From contig OX639990.1 in NCBI GenBank assembly GCA_951828535.1, forward strand, positions 1,227,300 through 1,291,299: DNA of 64,000 nucleotides, written 5' to 3'. Under the pieces are notes generated by a model. It was not told the DNA's origin, did no database searches, and saw only the letters and a program-made list of their open reading frames with translations. Made by a program: the position numbers and the translations under genes. This document shows, one piece after another, positions 20,200 through 29,293 of this stretch. Each line of letters opens with the position of its first letter. Positions within the stretch are counted from its first letter, which is position 1. Source of the stretch: an uncultured Candidatus Entotheonella sp. GTDB lineage: Bacteria; Tectomicrobia; Entotheonellia; Entotheonellales; Entotheonellaceae.

Positions 20200-20730
20200 C
20201 TATGACTTACCCTCCTTGCGACGGATAATCTCCGTGGTGTATTTGATTCCCTTTCCCTTATAAGGTTCCGGCTTTCGTATAGCGCGTATATTGGCTGCTG
20301 TCTGCCCCACCAATTCCTTGCTGATTCCCCGGACTGTAATAAGAGACCGATTCAACTCAAATTCGACACCTTCAGGCGCGTCATAGATAATCGGGTGGGA
20401 ATGCCCCAATTGCAACGTCAGAGTGCGATTTTGCAACTGCGCGCGAAATCCACCCCAAACAATCTCCAGTTGTTTTTCATATCCGGTTGTCACGCCTACT
20501 ATCATGTTGTCCAACAATGTTCGACTAAGACCGTGAAGGGACTTATCCAATTTGGCATCACTTTGCCGCAACACCGTGATTTGATTACCCTCCTGCCGCA
20601 AAACAACGCGTGGATGCAGCGTACGGGCTAAGGTTCCCCTAGGCCCCTTGACCTCCACAAAATTGTCCTCACCAAGCCGCACATCTACGTCTGTAGGAAT
20701 AACTACGGGCATCCGGCCAATCCGTGACAT
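20200..20730 (-). CDS. rplF: 50S ribosomal protein L6
   Basis: Large-subunit protein near the factor-binding centre. The 176-aa product has the two related L6 domains and the conserved C-terminal signature with [17 protein letters not shown]. Its start is 21 nt from rpsH and its end 4 nt from rplR, in spc-operon order. Confidence 0.96.
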   Translation of the reverse strand: MSRIGRMPVVIPTDVDVRLGEDNFVEVKGPRGTLARTLHPRVVLRQEGNQITVLRQSDAKLDKSLHGLSRTLLDNMIVGVTTGYEKQLEIVWGGFRAQLQNRTLTLQLGHSHPIIYDAPEGVEFELNRSLITVRGISKELVGQTAANIRAIRKPEPYKGKGIKYTTEIIRRKEGKS

Positions 20731-20751
20731 CGTATCAACCCCTTCGATCCA

Positions 20752-21150
20752 CTACCAAACGTAGCAAACAACTTCTCCGCCCACATTTTCCGCAATGCAC
20801 TGCCGGTCAGTCAAAAGGCCTCGAGATGTCGAAACAATGGCAATACCTAAGCCCTCCAAGACCCTTGGCATTGCCTTGCACGAAACATAACGACGTTTTC
20901 CTGGTGTACTTATTTTTCGTAAACCATGAATAACACTTCTGCTCGTCGAATCGTACTTGAGTACAATCTCCAAAAGACCCTGCGGACGCGACTCTTTCTG
21001 CATGTTGAAATCTTGGATATAACCTTCCTGTTTCAGAAGCTGTGCGATCGCCAACTTCATTCGGGATGAAGGCATAGGAACCCGTTCGTGCTGCACCGCT
21101 ATGGCATTGCGCATCCGCGTCAGCATATCAGCAATAGGATCAGTCATCAT
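20752..21150 (-). CDS. rpsH: 30S ribosomal protein S8
   Basis: Primary 16S rRNA-binding protein and, in enterobacteria, repressor of the spc operon. The 132-aa product starts MMTDPIADMLTRMRNA and ends with GLLTDRQCIAENVGGEVVCYVW. I use ATG 21150, with GGAGT about 10 nt upstream; the next ATG (21147) would also fit. A longer in-frame start at 21171 is not needed. Confidence 0.95.
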   Translation of the reverse strand: MMTDPIADMLTRMRNAIAVQHERVPMPSSRMKLAIAQLLKQEGYIQDFNMQKESRPQGLLEIVLKYDSTSRSVIHGLRKISTPGKRRYVSCKAMPRVLEGLGIAIVSTSRGLLTDRQCIAENVGGEVVCYVW

Positions 21151-21189
21151 ATGACAGGCCACTCCAACCAATCAGCTTGAAAGAACACA

Positions 21190-21375
21190 TTACCAACTAG
21201 ACTTCACAACTCCGGGAATCTCACCCCGCAAGGCCAGATCACGAAAATGAATCCGGCATAAGGCAAACTTGCGCAAGTACCCGCGGGACCTTCCACACAG
21301 ACGACAACGTGAGTATTTTCGCACTTTGAACTTCGGTGTCCTGTTTGCTTTGTTAATCAATGCTTTCTTGGCCAT
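21190..21375 (-). CDS. rpsN: 30S ribosomal protein S14, short zinc type, with a Cys-to-His change
   Basis: The 61-aa length and pattern identify the short zinc-binding S14. The site reads CRLC, a 14-residue spacer, then CRIH; the usual final ligand is Cys (CRIC). Codon CAT at the last position is clear in the sequence. His can ligate zinc, so the site is probably functional with three Cys and one His. It lies 30 nt after rplE and 39 nt before rpsH. Confidence 0.94.
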   Translation of the reverse strand: MAKKALINKANRTPKFKVRKYSRCRLCGRSRGYLRKFALCRIHFRDLALRGEIPGVVKSSW

Positions 21376-21405
21376 GCCTACCTCTTGTTCCTGATGCCAG
21401 AACCT

Positions 21406-21954
21406 TTAAGTTCGGAAAGGCATCCCGAGTAATCGAAGAAGCTCACGACCCTCCGCATCGGTCCGAGCCGAGCTAACTATTGTAACGGCGATGCCTTTGA
21501 TCTTTTCGATCTTATCGTAGTCAATTTCCGGGAAAATTACTTGCTCCTCGACTCCCAGCGTGAAGTTGCCACGACCATCAAAAGCATTGGCGGTAACGCC
21601 CCGAAAGTCGCGCACGCGGGGTAGCGCGACATTGACCAAGCGATCAAAAAAATCATACATTCGGTCTCGCCGTAGGGTTACTTTCACGCCTATGGACATA
21701 CCCTCGCGCAACTTGTATGCGGCGATCGATTTCCGCGCCTTGGTGATAATTGGTTTTTGACCTGCGATGATAGCAAGCTGCTCCATTCCGCCGTCCAGCA
21801 GCTTTGCATTTTGAATTGCCTCTCCAAGCCCCATGTTCAACACAATTTTATTAAGCCTTGGAACTTCCATGACATTGCCGTAACCAAACCGTTGCTGTAA
21901 CGCAGGCACGACTTCATCAAGGTAGTACTGATGTATTCGCGACACATAGGCCAT
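21406..21954 (-). CDS. rplE: 50S ribosomal protein L5
   Basis: Binds 5S rRNA and forms a bridge to the 30S head. The 182-aa product has the [12 protein letters not shown] segment, the [18 protein letters not shown] strand, and the [14 protein letters not shown] region before the C-terminus. Length and order (rplX-rplE-rpsN) are standard. Confidence 0.96.
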   Translation of the reverse strand: MAYVSRIHQYYLDEVVPALQQRFGYGNVMEVPRLNKIVLNMGLGEAIQNAKLLDGGMEQLAIIAGQKPIITKARKSIAAYKLREGMSIGVKVTLRRDRMYDFFDRLVNVALPRVRDFRGVTANAFDGRGNFTLGVEEQVIFPEIDYDKIEKIKGIAVTIVSSARTDAEGRELLRLLGMPFRT

Positions 21955-21981
21955 ACTTTACGACCTCACTTCCTGATTTCG

Positions 21982-22332
21982 CTACTTGTCAAGAACCTCG
22001 CCACACGCACGGCAAATACGCACCTTATTGCCGTCCTCAAGGAACCGACGACCGACTCGGACGCCGCGACTGCATCGGCTACATACAAGCATCACGTTGG
22101 AAATGTGTAGTTTCCCCTCGCGTTCAATAATGCCACCTTGCTGCGTCTGTCGAGTTGGGCGAGTATGGCGCTTTATCATGTTCACACGCTCTACAGTCAA
22201 ACGCCCTTCCTTGGGAAAGACCCGCAAAACTTTGCCCTGTTTACCGCGGTCTTTGCCGGCGACCACTTTAACGATATCGTCTTTCCTGACATGCCCCCGT
22301 CCCTGGGAAGCAACATGTCCTGACCGCGCCAT
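21982..22332 (-). CDS. rplX: 50S ribosomal protein L24
   Basis: Early assembly protein of the 50S subunit. The KOW motif (IVKVVAGKDRGKQGKVLRVFP) is near the start, and the C-terminal half has CSRC and CRAC, a probable zinc ribbon as in many bacterial L24 proteins. I use ATG 22332, preceded by AAGGAG with 6-nt spacing; an in-frame ATG at 22347 has no such support. Length is 116 aa. Confidence 0.95.
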   Translation of the reverse strand: MARSGHVASQGRGHVRKDDIVKVVAGKDRGKQGKVLRVFPKEGRLTVERVNMIKRHTRPTRQTQQGGIIEREGKLHISNVMLVCSRCSRGVRVGRRFLEDGNKVRICRACGEVLDK

Positions 22333-22354
22333 ACTCTGCTCCTTCACTGTGCCA

Positions 22355-22723
22355 TCAAAGCACTTCCGGCGCCAAAGAGATGATTTTCATATAGCCTTTA
22401 GCACGCAACTCACGCGGCACAGGTCCAAAAATGCGCGTCCCAATAGGTTCTCCCGCATCATTTATGATCACTGCCGCATTGTCGTCAAAACGGATGTAGG
22501 TACCATCAATTCTGCGAATCTCTTTCCTCGTGCGGACTACAACTGCCCGGCGCACATCGCCCTTCCTAACGGCGGCATTGGGTAGGGCCTCCTTCACAGA
22601 AACGACAACCACATCTCCCACATGCGCGTAGCGTCTCCTTGTCCCCCCAAGCACATGGAAACACTTCACCTTACGAGCGCCGGAATTATCGGCCACATTG
22701 AGGACCGTCTCTTTCTGTATCAC
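22355..22723 (-). CDS. rplN: 50S ribosomal protein L14
   Basis: Forms an intersubunit bridge. The 122-aa product begins [19 protein letters not shown] and ends [18 protein letters not shown], an unambiguous L14. Its start overlaps the end of rpsQ by 4 nt, indicating coupling. Confidence 0.97.
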   Translation of the reverse strand: MIQKETVLNVADNSGARKVKCFHVLGGTRRRYAHVGDVVVVSVKEALPNAAVRKGDVRRAVVVRTRKEIRRIDGTYIRFDDNAAVIINDAGEPIGTRIFGPVPRELRAKGYMKIISLAPEVL

Positions 22724-23019
22724 TCGTCTTGTCCCTCAGACACGGTGGCCGACGCCGACGTAGCGTCTATACGACGACGCACGATTTCTTGTAAACGCCA
22801 ACGCTTCGTCCGACTAAGTGGGCGCGTTTCGACAATCCGCACCACATCGCCTATCTGGCATTGATTCCGCTCATCGTGCGCATGATATTTCTTACTACGC
22901 CTGATAACTCGTTCGTATATTGGGTGGCGAACCCGTCGCTCGACCAAGACCGTGATGGTTTTATGCATGCGGTCACTCACCACTTCTCCGAGTAGGATTT
23001 TCCTCTTGTGCGCTACCAT
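22720..23019 (-). CDS. rpsQ: 30S ribosomal protein S17
   Basis: OB-fold assembly protein of the 30S subunit. The 99-aa product starts [21 protein letters not shown], with the [15 protein letters not shown] motif, and has a 15-residue low-complexity C-terminal tail. I use ATG 23019; the earlier in-frame ATG at 23067 lies inside rpmC. The gap to rpmC is 13 nt. Confidence 0.95.
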   Translation of the reverse strand: MVAHKRKILLGEVVSDRMHKTITVLVERRVRHPIYERVIRRSKKYHAHDERNQCQIGDVVRIVETRPLSRTKRWRLQEIVRRRIDATSASATVSEGQDE

Positions 23020-23032
23020 TTCCGATGTCCCT

Positions 23033-23239
23033 CTAACCGTGCTTTGCAGAGGCCAATTGGCGCTCACGCTGAATGGTCTTCATGCGAGCAATATCTCGCC
23101 GTACAACCCGCATACGGCCAACATTTTCAATTTGGCTTGTCGCCAGTTGAAAGCGAAGATTAAATAGTTCTTCGGTCAACTCTTTGTATTTCTGGTCCAG
23201 CTCGTCTTCGGTAAGCTCACGTAAAACCGATGCTTTCAC
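23033..23239 (-). CDS. rpmC: 50S ribosomal protein L29
   Basis: A 68-aa two-helix protein at the exit-tunnel rim, where nascent-chain factors bind. The pattern [27 protein letters not shown] is typical. Normally rpmC follows rplP closely, but here 203 nt separate them, with a hairpin in between. Confidence 0.95.
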   Translation of the reverse strand: MKASVLRELTEDELDQKYKELTEELFNLRFQLATSQIENVGRMRVVRRDIARMKTIQRERQLASAKHG

Positions 23240-23442
23240 CGCGCTACCCTCATAGTGGTGCCTCTGATCTCTAACTAGACGCGTTAATCAAACAAATGTT
23301 GCACTTTGCTTGCGTTGCTCCTGACTGACTTGCGTCGGCAGCCACCGACCTCAGAAAACCCTCCCCGCCTGTGAACGGCGAGGGGCAAATTTTATCGCGA
23401 CCATGGGCTCTCGGACAATACATCCACCACGGCGCCCGCAAG
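23240..23442. other. Unusual 203-nt gap between rplP and rpmC
   Basis: In most bacteria rplP and rpmC are adjacent or overlap. Here the gap holds no convincing gene. On the minus strand it contains a GC-rich imperfect hairpin (about 23354-23386: CCCCTCGCC and GGCGGGGAGGG arms around GTTCACA) followed by TTTTCT. This could be an intra-operon attenuator or the site of an old deletion or insertion. Confidence 0.6.
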
Positions 23443-23850
23443 TTAGCCTTTTGTGAGAAAACGAGTGGCGATGGGGAGCTTGTGGGATGCCAGACGCATA
23501 GCCTCTCTTGCTACGTCTTCGGCCACACCATCCATTTCGTAGAGGATACGTCCAGGTTTCACAACAGCCACCCAAAATTCCGGCCCCCCCTTACCTTTAC
23601 CCATGCGCGTTTCAGCGGGTTTTTTTGAGACTGGCTTATCGGGGAAAATGCGAATCCATACATTGCCGCCACGCCGGACGTGCCGTGTCATGGCAATGCG
23701 ACCTGCTTCGATATGTCGGCTTGTTATCCAAGCTGGCTCAAGGGCCTGCAAGGCATATTGACCGAAACTGATCGTACTGCCGCGACTCGCCTGACCTGCT
23801 CTGCGTCCACGGTGCTGCTTCCGGAATTTTATCTTTCGTGGCATTAACAT
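23443..23850 (-). CDS. rplP: 50S ribosomal protein L16
   Basis: Protein near the A-site tRNA elbow. The 135-aa product begins [19 protein letters not shown] and contains the loop with [18 protein letters not shown], typical of L16. It lies 17 nt after rpsC. The following gap to rpmC is abnormal. Confidence 0.96.
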   Translation of the reverse strand: MLMPRKIKFRKQHRGRRAGQASRGSTISFGQYALQALEPAWITSRHIEAGRIAMTRHVRRGGNVWIRIFPDKPVSKKPAETRMGKGKGGPEFWVAVVKPGRILYEMDGVAEDVAREAMRLASHKLPIATRFLTKG

Positions 23851-23867
23851 AAGTCAAATTACCTCCG

Positions 23868-24545
23868 CTAGCGGCGCCGACGTGGGCGCGGGCCCTCAAG
23901 AGCTTGCCCGTCTTGTTCAGGTGTCACGAACACCCCCTTGTACACCCACACCTTCACACCCACCTGGCCGTAAGTCGTTTTTGCTTCAGCAAAACCGTAA
24001 TCAATATCGGCACGCAAAGTATGAAGAGGTACCCCTCCCTCACGATACCATTCACGGCGAGCCATCTCAGCGCCAGCCAGCCGTCCTGAAGACTCAACTC
24101 GAATGCCTTTGGCTCCAAAACGCAATGCAGAGGTGATCGCCTTCTTCATTGCGCGTCGAAAGGCCACTCTGCGCTCCAACTGTAAGGCAATATTTTCTGC
24201 GATAAGCTGTGCGTCAATTTCTGCCTTCCGAATTTCTCGGATGTTTATAGACACTTGTTTCTGCGTCAGGTTTTGCAACTCGTTTTTTAACTTATCGACT
24301 TCCGCGCCCCGCTTGCCAATAATAATTCCGGGGCGAGCAGTGTGAATATTGATCTTGGAGCGGTTAGCCGCCCGCTCAATTTCCACCCGCGAAATCCCAG
24401 CATGATACAAGCGCTTCTTGATGTAGCCCCTGACCATAAAATCTTCGTGCAACAAATCAGCGTAACTCTTTCGAGCATACCAATTTGACTGCCAGGTTTT
24501 ATTTATGCCCAATCGAAAGCCAATTGGATGAACCTTTTGCCCCAC
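23868..24545 (-). CDS. rpsC: 30S ribosomal protein S3
   Basis: mRNA-entry and helicase-site protein of the 30S head. The 225-aa product has an N-terminal KH domain ([16 protein letters not shown]) and the C-terminal S3 domain with [22 protein letters not shown]-type residues and GVKVWVYKG. Length and order (rplV-rpsC-rplP) are normal. Confidence 0.97.
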   Translation of the reverse strand: MGQKVHPIGFRLGINKTWQSNWYARKSYADLLHEDFMVRGYIKKRLYHAGISRVEIERAANRSKINIHTARPGIIIGKRGAEVDKLKNELQNLTQKQVSINIREIRKAEIDAQLIAENIALQLERRVAFRRAMKKAITSALRFGAKGIRVESSGRLAGAEMARREWYREGGVPLHTLRADIDYGFAEAKTTYGQVGVKVWVYKGVFVTPEQDGQALEGPRPRRRR

Positions 24546-24564
24546 AATACCCCCCTTTCAAGAA

Positions 24565-24900
24565 TCAAGTGCCTCGTTCGCGCAAAACAAGCCGTACATG
24601 GCTCGTACGCTTGCGAATCGGGGTGGCCCTGCCACGTGCCCTCGGCATATATCGCTTTATGGTTGGTCCTTCATCAACAGTGATATGTTCAATAAACAGA
24701 TCATCTACGTTGCTGACCCCGTTATATTCCGCCGCATTTGCAACAGCCGATTTAAGCAGCTTTTGCACTGGCATGGCTGCCTTCTTACGAGCGAAGCGCA
24801 AGATGTCCATGGCCTGGCTGGCACTCTTACCACGCACGGTATCAACAACCATCCTTACCTTGCGCGGAGAAATCCGAAGATGTGTCACGCTTGCTTTCAT
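24565..24900 (-). CDS. rplV: 50S ribosomal protein L22
   Basis: Lines the peptide exit tunnel with its extended hairpin. The 111-aa product starts MKASVTHLRISPRKVRMVVD and ends with the PRARGRATPIRKRTSH hairpin and HVRLVL. I use ATG 24900; the in-frame ATG at 24930 would add ten atypical residues. It lies 45 nt after rpsS. Confidence 0.94.
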   Translation of the reverse strand: MKASVTHLRISPRKVRMVVDTVRGKSASQAMDILRFARKKAAMPVQKLLKSAVANAAEYNGVSNVDDLFIEHITVDEGPTIKRYMPRARGRATPIRKRTSHVRLVLRERGT

Positions 24901-24945
24901 ATTACGACGCTTTCCTTTACACCGATGCAAGGTCGACGCGCTGTG

Positions 24946-25230
24946 CTATTTCAAACCAGTGGTTCGCTTCGTCATACCGCTATGCGAACGAAAAGTGCGA
25001 GTCGGCGAAAACTCCCCAAGCTTATGCCCTACCATATTCTCGGTGATATAAACCGGGATGAACCTTTTTCCATTATGCACGGCGATAGTATGCCCTACCA
25101 TTTCTGGGATAATCGTCGAACGTCGCGACCATGTCCGGATAATACGCTTCTCCTGAGCCTGCTCCATCAACTGAACTTTCTTCAGCAAATGGTCGTCAAG
25201 AAACGGCCCCTTTTTTATCGAACGACCCAC
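24946..25230 (-). CDS. rpsS: 30S ribosomal protein S19
   Basis: 30S head protein that contacts the 50S subunit through a bridge. The 94-aa product starts [19 protein letters not shown] and contains [21 protein letters not shown]. It lies 31 nt after rplB, in S10-operon order. Confidence 0.97.
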   Translation of the reverse strand: MGRSIKKGPFLDDHLLKKVQLMEQAQEKRIIRTWSRRSTIIPEMVGHTIAVHNGKRFIPVYITENMVGHKLGEFSPTRTFRSHSGMTKRTTGLK

Positions 25231-25261
25231 ATCTACCTCCCCGGCTCTAAGCTATAATCCC

Positions 25262-26086
25262 TCACCGCTTACGCCGCCGAACGATGAATTTATCTGTGCG
25301 CTTATTCCGACGTGTCTTGTAACCTTTCGTTGGCACACCCCACGGAGTCACCGGGTGACGACCACCCGAAGTTTTCCCTTCACCGCCGCCGTGGGGGTGA
25401 TCAACTGGATTCATTGCAACGCCACGCACGCGGGGACGCCTTCCTAACCATCGCGACCTCCCTGCCTTTCCAACGGAAATATTTTCATGGTCGGCATTGC
25501 CAACTTGTCCAATGGTTGCCCGGCACGTTACCAATACCAGGCGCATCTCTCCTGACGCCAATCGCAACTGTGCATATTTGCCTTCGCGCGCCATAAGTTG
25601 GGCGGAAGACCCTGCACTTCTGGCGAGTTGCCCGCCTTTCCCTGGGGAAAGCTCAATGTTGTGAATGGTCATTCCGAGAGGCATATCGCTCAACGCCATT
25701 GCATTTCCGGGCCGAATGTCCGCCTGCGGTCCGGACATAACGGTTTCGCCAACTTGAATACCTGCTGGGGCCAGGATATACCGCTTTTCCCCATCCAGGT
25801 AGTGCAAAAGCGCCACACGTGCGGATCGATTGGGGTCATATTCAATGGAGGCGACGCGAGCCGGAACTTCATCCTTCGTACGTTTAAAATCGACTACGCG
25901 GTAACGCCGCTTATGCCCCCCTCCACGACGCCTACTGGTAATACGCCCATTGCTGTTGCGTCCGCCGGATTTCCTCACAGAACGAAGCAAGCTCCGTTCA
26001 GGGTTCGAAGAAGTAATCTCTTCGAACGTACTTACGGTTTGAAAACGCCTTCCTGGAGATGTCGGCTTGTAGCGGCGAATTGCCAT
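25262..26086 (-). CDS. rplB: 50S ribosomal protein L2
   Basis: Core large-subunit protein needed for peptidyl-transferase assembly. The 274-aa product carries the conserved [21 protein letters not shown] loop, including the functionally important His. The N-terminus is the standard [11 protein letters not shown]. It follows rplW after 14 nt. Confidence 0.97.
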   Translation of the reverse strand: MAIRRYKPTSPGRRFQTVSTFEEITSSNPERSLLRSVRKSGGRNSNGRITSRRRGGGHKRRYRVVDFKRTKDEVPARVASIEYDPNRSARVALLHYLDGEKRYILAPAGIQVGETVMSGPQADIRPGNAMALSDMPLGMTIHNIELSPGKGGQLARSAGSSAQLMAREGKYAQLRLASGEMRLVLVTCRATIGQVGNADHENISVGKAGRSRWLGRRPRVRGVAMNPVDHPHGGGEGKTSGGRHPVTPWGVPTKGYKTRRNKRTDKFIVRRRKR

Positions 26087-26100
26087 TTTCCCGTCCCTCG

Positions 26101-26388
26101 TTAGACCCCTTCGAAGAAGGTGATACTATCGCCTTCCCGCAAAGTCACATAGGCTTTTTTCCAATCAGGTCTCTTGCCTTCTCGCCCCCGAATCCGCTTT
26201 TTCTTACCTTGGATATTTAGGGTGTTTATGCGCAAAACTTTAACTTGAAACAGGGCTTCAAGAGCTTGTTTGATTTGCAGTTTGTTAGCCCTGGGGTCTA
26301 CCTGAAATACCACTGTGTTTTGCTGCTCGTTGTAGCGCATGCCTTTTTCAGTGATCAAGGGCCGTCTAACAATTTGATGATACTCCAT
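26101..26388 (-). CDS. rplW: 50S ribosomal protein L23
   Basis: Exit-tunnel rim protein and docking site for trigger factor and signal recognition particle. The 95-aa product starts [16 protein letters not shown] and has the [15 protein letters not shown] loop. I use ATG 26388, right after the rplD stop (1 nt) with GGGAGG about 10 nt upstream; the in-frame ATG at 26433 lies inside rplD. Confidence 0.94.
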   Translation of the reverse strand: MEYHQIVRRPLITEKGMRYNEQQNTVVFQVDPRANKLQIKQALEALFQVKVLRINTLNIQGKKKRIRGREGKRPDWKKAYVTLREGDSITFFEGV

Positions 26389-26389
26389 G

Positions 26390-27013
26390 TTAGGCAAGCC
26401 TCCCTGCAATTTCGTCCAGAGCTTCCTCGGCACAAATTACCGTAGTGTAATGCAGCAAGTCGTATACATTTAACCCCGCAACGGGCAACACCTTGACCTG
26501 CTGAATGTTTCGTGCAGAGAGATGTAACGTCTCGTTCGGCTCTCCAACAAGCAAGAGCACCTTGGGCTCATCGGTGAAAACTCTGATCATCTGCACGACC
26601 TGGCGGGTTTTCGGTTGAACAACGTCAAACCGTTCAATAACACGAAAGGCATTTTCGCGTAGCTTTAGGCTTAAGGCGCCACAGAGTGCCGCACGGCGTT
26701 TCTTCTTCGGCATGCTGTAAGCATAAGAGCGCGGCATAGGGCCAAAGACCGCCCCTCCACCACGCCACAATGGCGAACGTCGGGAGCCCGCACGTGCACG
26801 TCCAGTGCCCTTCTGACGCCATGGCTTGCGCCCACCACCACGCACAGCGGAGCGATTCTTGGCATGCGCCGTTCCCTGCCGCCGGCGTGCAAGTTGATAA
26901 CGCACAACCTCGTAAAGCAAGTGGTCCCTCACCTCGACCCCGAATACATCATCCGGCAATTCGGCTTGACGGAGAACCTGACCTTGAGAGTCATATACGT
27001 CAATGTTCATCAA
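26390..27013 (-). CDS. rplD: 50S ribosomal protein L4
   Basis: Exit-tunnel constriction protein; in enterobacteria it also represses the S10 operon. The 207-aa product has the extended loop AVRGGGRKPWRQKGTGRARAGS and the C-terminal globular domain. Its start overlaps the end of rplC by 4 nt. Confidence 0.96.
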   Translation of the reverse strand: MMNIDVYDSQGQVLRQAELPDDVFGVEVRDHLLYEVVRYQLARRRQGTAHAKNRSAVRGGGRKPWRQKGTGRARAGSRRSPLWRGGGAVFGPMPRSYAYSMPKKKRRAALCGALSLKLRENAFRVIERFDVVQPKTRQVVQMIRVFTDEPKVLLLVGEPNETLHLSARNIQQVKVLPVAGLNVYDLLHYTTVICAEEALDEIAGRLA

Positions 27014-27669
27014 CGTTCCCCCGTTTCCTGCGGGTGCTTTTTGCTGACCTGAACCAATATCATGCCCCCGTTCGGTCCCGGTACTGCCCCCTTAACCAAC
27101 AACAGGTGACGCTCTTCCAGAAACCTAACCACTTCAAGCTTCTGCACTGTCACCCGCTCGTTGCCGTATTGCCCAGGCATGCCCCTGTTCTTAAACACTC
27201 TGGAAGGGGTTGCGGAGGCTCCGATTGATCCTCCATGCCGGAAATATTCGTGTGTGCCGTGGGTTCGGCTTTTACCGGCAAAGTTATGACGTTTCATGAC
27301 ACCCGTAAATCCCCGCCCTTTTGAAGTGCCGGTCACGTCTACATAACGCCAATTGGCAAAAATTTCGCCCGAAATCTGCTGGCCTTCCTCGAGTTCTTCG
27401 AGCGTTTGCTCGTCAACACGAAACTCCCGAAGCCAGCGTGTTGGGGGCACATTGCTGCGTTGGAAGTGCCCTCTTAGTGGCTTAGTGGCACGTTTGACTT
27501 TGCCGGCCCCGAAACCAAGCTGAACCGCCGTATAACCATCACGTGTTTGATTTTTCTTCTGGATGACCCAGCACGGACCGGTTTCGATAGCAGTGACAGG
27601 AATAACCTCCCCTTCGTCAGAGAAGACCTGAGTCATTCCCACTTTCCGTCCAATCAATCCCCGCAACAT
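27010..27669 (-). CDS. rplC: 50S ribosomal protein L3
   Basis: Early-assembling protein reaching the peptidyl-transferase centre. The 219-aa product starts [16 protein letters not shown] and contains [19 protein letters not shown] and [21 protein letters not shown] use ATG 27669, since the longer start at 27705 overlaps rpsJ. It lies 13 nt after rpsJ. Confidence 0.95.
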   Translation of the reverse strand: MLRGLIGRKVGMTQVFSDEGEVIPVTAIETGPCWVIQKKNQTRDGYTAVQLGFGAGKVKRATKPLRGHFQRSNVPPTRWLREFRVDEQTLEELEEGQQISGEIFANWRYVDVTGTSKGRGFTGVMKRHNFAGKSRTHGTHEYFRHGGSIGASATPSRVFKNRGMPGQYGNERVTVQKLEVVRFLEERHLLLVKGAVPGPNGGMILVQVSKKHPQETGER

Positions 27670-27682
27670 GCGCCCGGTTCTC

Positions 27683-27991
27683 CTACAGCTTGATTTCCAC
27701 ATCAATCCCTGCGGACAAGTCTAGTTTCATCAGGGCCTCCACGGTCTGCGGAGTTGGCTCAACAATATCCAAAAGGCGCTTATGCGTCCGGATCTCAAAC
27801 TGCTCACGGGATTTCTTGTCAACATGGGGCGAGCGCAAAACCGTATATTTATTCAAAACCGTCGGCAAAGGAATGGGACCCACAATTCTAGCCCCGGTTC
27901 GTTTAGCCGTTTCTACAATTTCGCCCACCGATTGATCGAGAACCCGATGATCATACGCCTTAAGACGTATACGAATCTTTTGTCCAGCCAT
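27683..27991 (-). CDS. rpsJ: 30S ribosomal protein S10
   Basis: 30S head protein that also acts as NusE in transcription antitermination. The 102-aa product starts [19 protein letters not shown] and has the tunnel loop [19 protein letters not shown]. It follows tuf1 by 35 nt with no visible terminator, so the str and S10 gene sets appear joined. Confidence 0.97.
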   Translation of the reverse strand: MAGQKIRIRLKAYDHRVLDQSVGEIVETAKRTGARIVGPIPLPTVLNKYTVLRSPHVDKKSREQFEIRTHKRLLDIVEPTPQTVEALMKLDLSAGIDVEIKL

Positions 27992-28026
27992 CGCTCCATC
28001 AAGCCTTTATGTGATTTGTGGCCACC

Positions 28027-29220
28027 CTACGCCAGTATTTCACTAACGACGCCCGCCCCTACCGTCCGGCCGCCCTCACGGATCGCAAAGCGCAACTCTT
28101 TCTCCAAAGCTATCGGCGTGATTAACACCACCTCCACGCCAACGTTGTCCCCAGGCATCACCATCTCCGTACCCGAGGGCAATGTCACCACACCCGTCAC
28201 ATCCGTCGTGCGAAAGTAAAACTGCGGCCGGTAGCCATTGAAAAACGGCGTGTGACGACCTCCCTCGTCTTTCGACAATACGTATACCTCTGCCTGAAAA
28301 TGCGTGTGGGGCGTAATCGATCCCGGCTTCGCCAATACCTGACCACGCTCTATCTCATCGCGCTTCACACCGCGCAACAACACCCCTATGTTATCACCTG
28401 CCTCGCCACGGTCCAATATCTTCCGAAACATCTCCACACCCGTCGCTACCGTCTTGTGCGTCTCCTTCATACCCACAATCTCCACATCGTCGCCTACCGT
28501 CACCACGCCACGCTCAACACGACCCGTCGCTACCGTCCCTCGACCCGATATCGTGAATACGTCCTCCACGGGCATCAGAAACGGCCGCTCGATGGCGCGC
28601 TGCGGCGTCGGCACGTAGTCATCAATCGCACCCATCAACTCAAAGACGCAGGCGCTCTCCGAAGCACTCGGATCGCCACTCTCCAAGGCCTGCAGGGCAC
28701 TGCCCCGGATAATCGGAATGTCGTCGCCCGGAAATTCGTACTTGCTAAGCAACTCCCGCAACTCCAACTCCACCAAGTCCAGCAACTCTTCATCGTCCAC
28801 CATGTCCACTTTGTTCATGAACACCACGATGTAGGGCACCCCAACCTGACGCGCCAACAAGATATGCTCGCGCGTCTGCGGCATCGCCCCATCGGCGGCA
28901 CTCACCACCAGGATCGCCCCGTCCATCTGCGCGGCACCCGTGATCATGTTCTTTACGTAGTCGGCGTGCCCAGGACAATCGACGTGCGCGTAGTGGCGGT
29001 TCTCGCTTTCGTATTCCACGTGGGCAGTAGCAATGGTGATGCCGCGGGCTTTTTCCTCGGGCGCCCTGTCGATCTGGTCAAAGGGCACATAGTCCGCCTT
29101 GCCTTGCGCTGCCAGTACCTGCGTTATGGCAGACGTGAGCGTCGTCTTGCCGTGGTCTACGTGACCGATCGTCCCAACGTTGACGTGCGGCTTGCTACGC
29201 TTGAATTTCACCTTCGACAT
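28027..29220 (-). CDS. tuf: Elongation factor Tu, copy 1
   Basis: GTPase delivering aminoacyl-tRNA to the ribosome. The 397-aa product starts [20 protein letters not shown] and has [17 protein letters not shown] and NKVD, followed by domains 2 and 3. I use the family start at 29220; a longer in-frame start at 29409 overlaps fusA. It lies in the str position between fusA (73 nt) and rpsJ. Its sequence and that of tuf copy 2 (44524-45717) differ at one base, near 28205, a synonymous Asp codon. Identity continues 21 bp upstream of the ATG, covering the ribosome-binding site, and stops at the stop codon. Confidence 0.97.
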   Translation of the reverse strand: MSKVKFKRSKPHVNVGTIGHVDHGKTTLTSAITQVLAAQGKADYVPFDQIDRAPEEKARGITIATAHVEYESENRHYAHVDCPGHADYVKNMITGAAQMDGAILVVSAADGAMPQTREHILLARQVGVPYIVVFMNKVDMVDDEELLDLVELELRELLSKYEFPGDDIPIIRGSALQALESGDPSASESACVFELMGAIDDYVPTPQRAIERPFLMPVEDVFTISGRGTVATGRVERGVVTVGDDVEIVGMKETHKTVATGVEMFRKILDRGEAGDNIGVLLRGVKRDEIERGQVLAKPGSITPHTHFQAEVYVLSKDEGGRHTPFFNGYRPQFYFRTTDVTGVVTLPSGTEMVMPGDNVGVEVVLITPIALEKELRFAIREGGRTVGAGVVSEILA

Positions 29221-29293
29221 TAACCTAATCCCCCTCTGTGTTATAACTTCCTGAACACTATGCAGCCTTGCCAGACCTCTATCCAAACGGCCT

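Noticed and set aside
28252-29223. 323-codon open frame on the plus strand, repeated at 44749-45720
   Set aside because: It is exactly antisense to the two tuf genes and identical in both because tuf is duplicated. High-GC codon structure keeps the opposite frame open.
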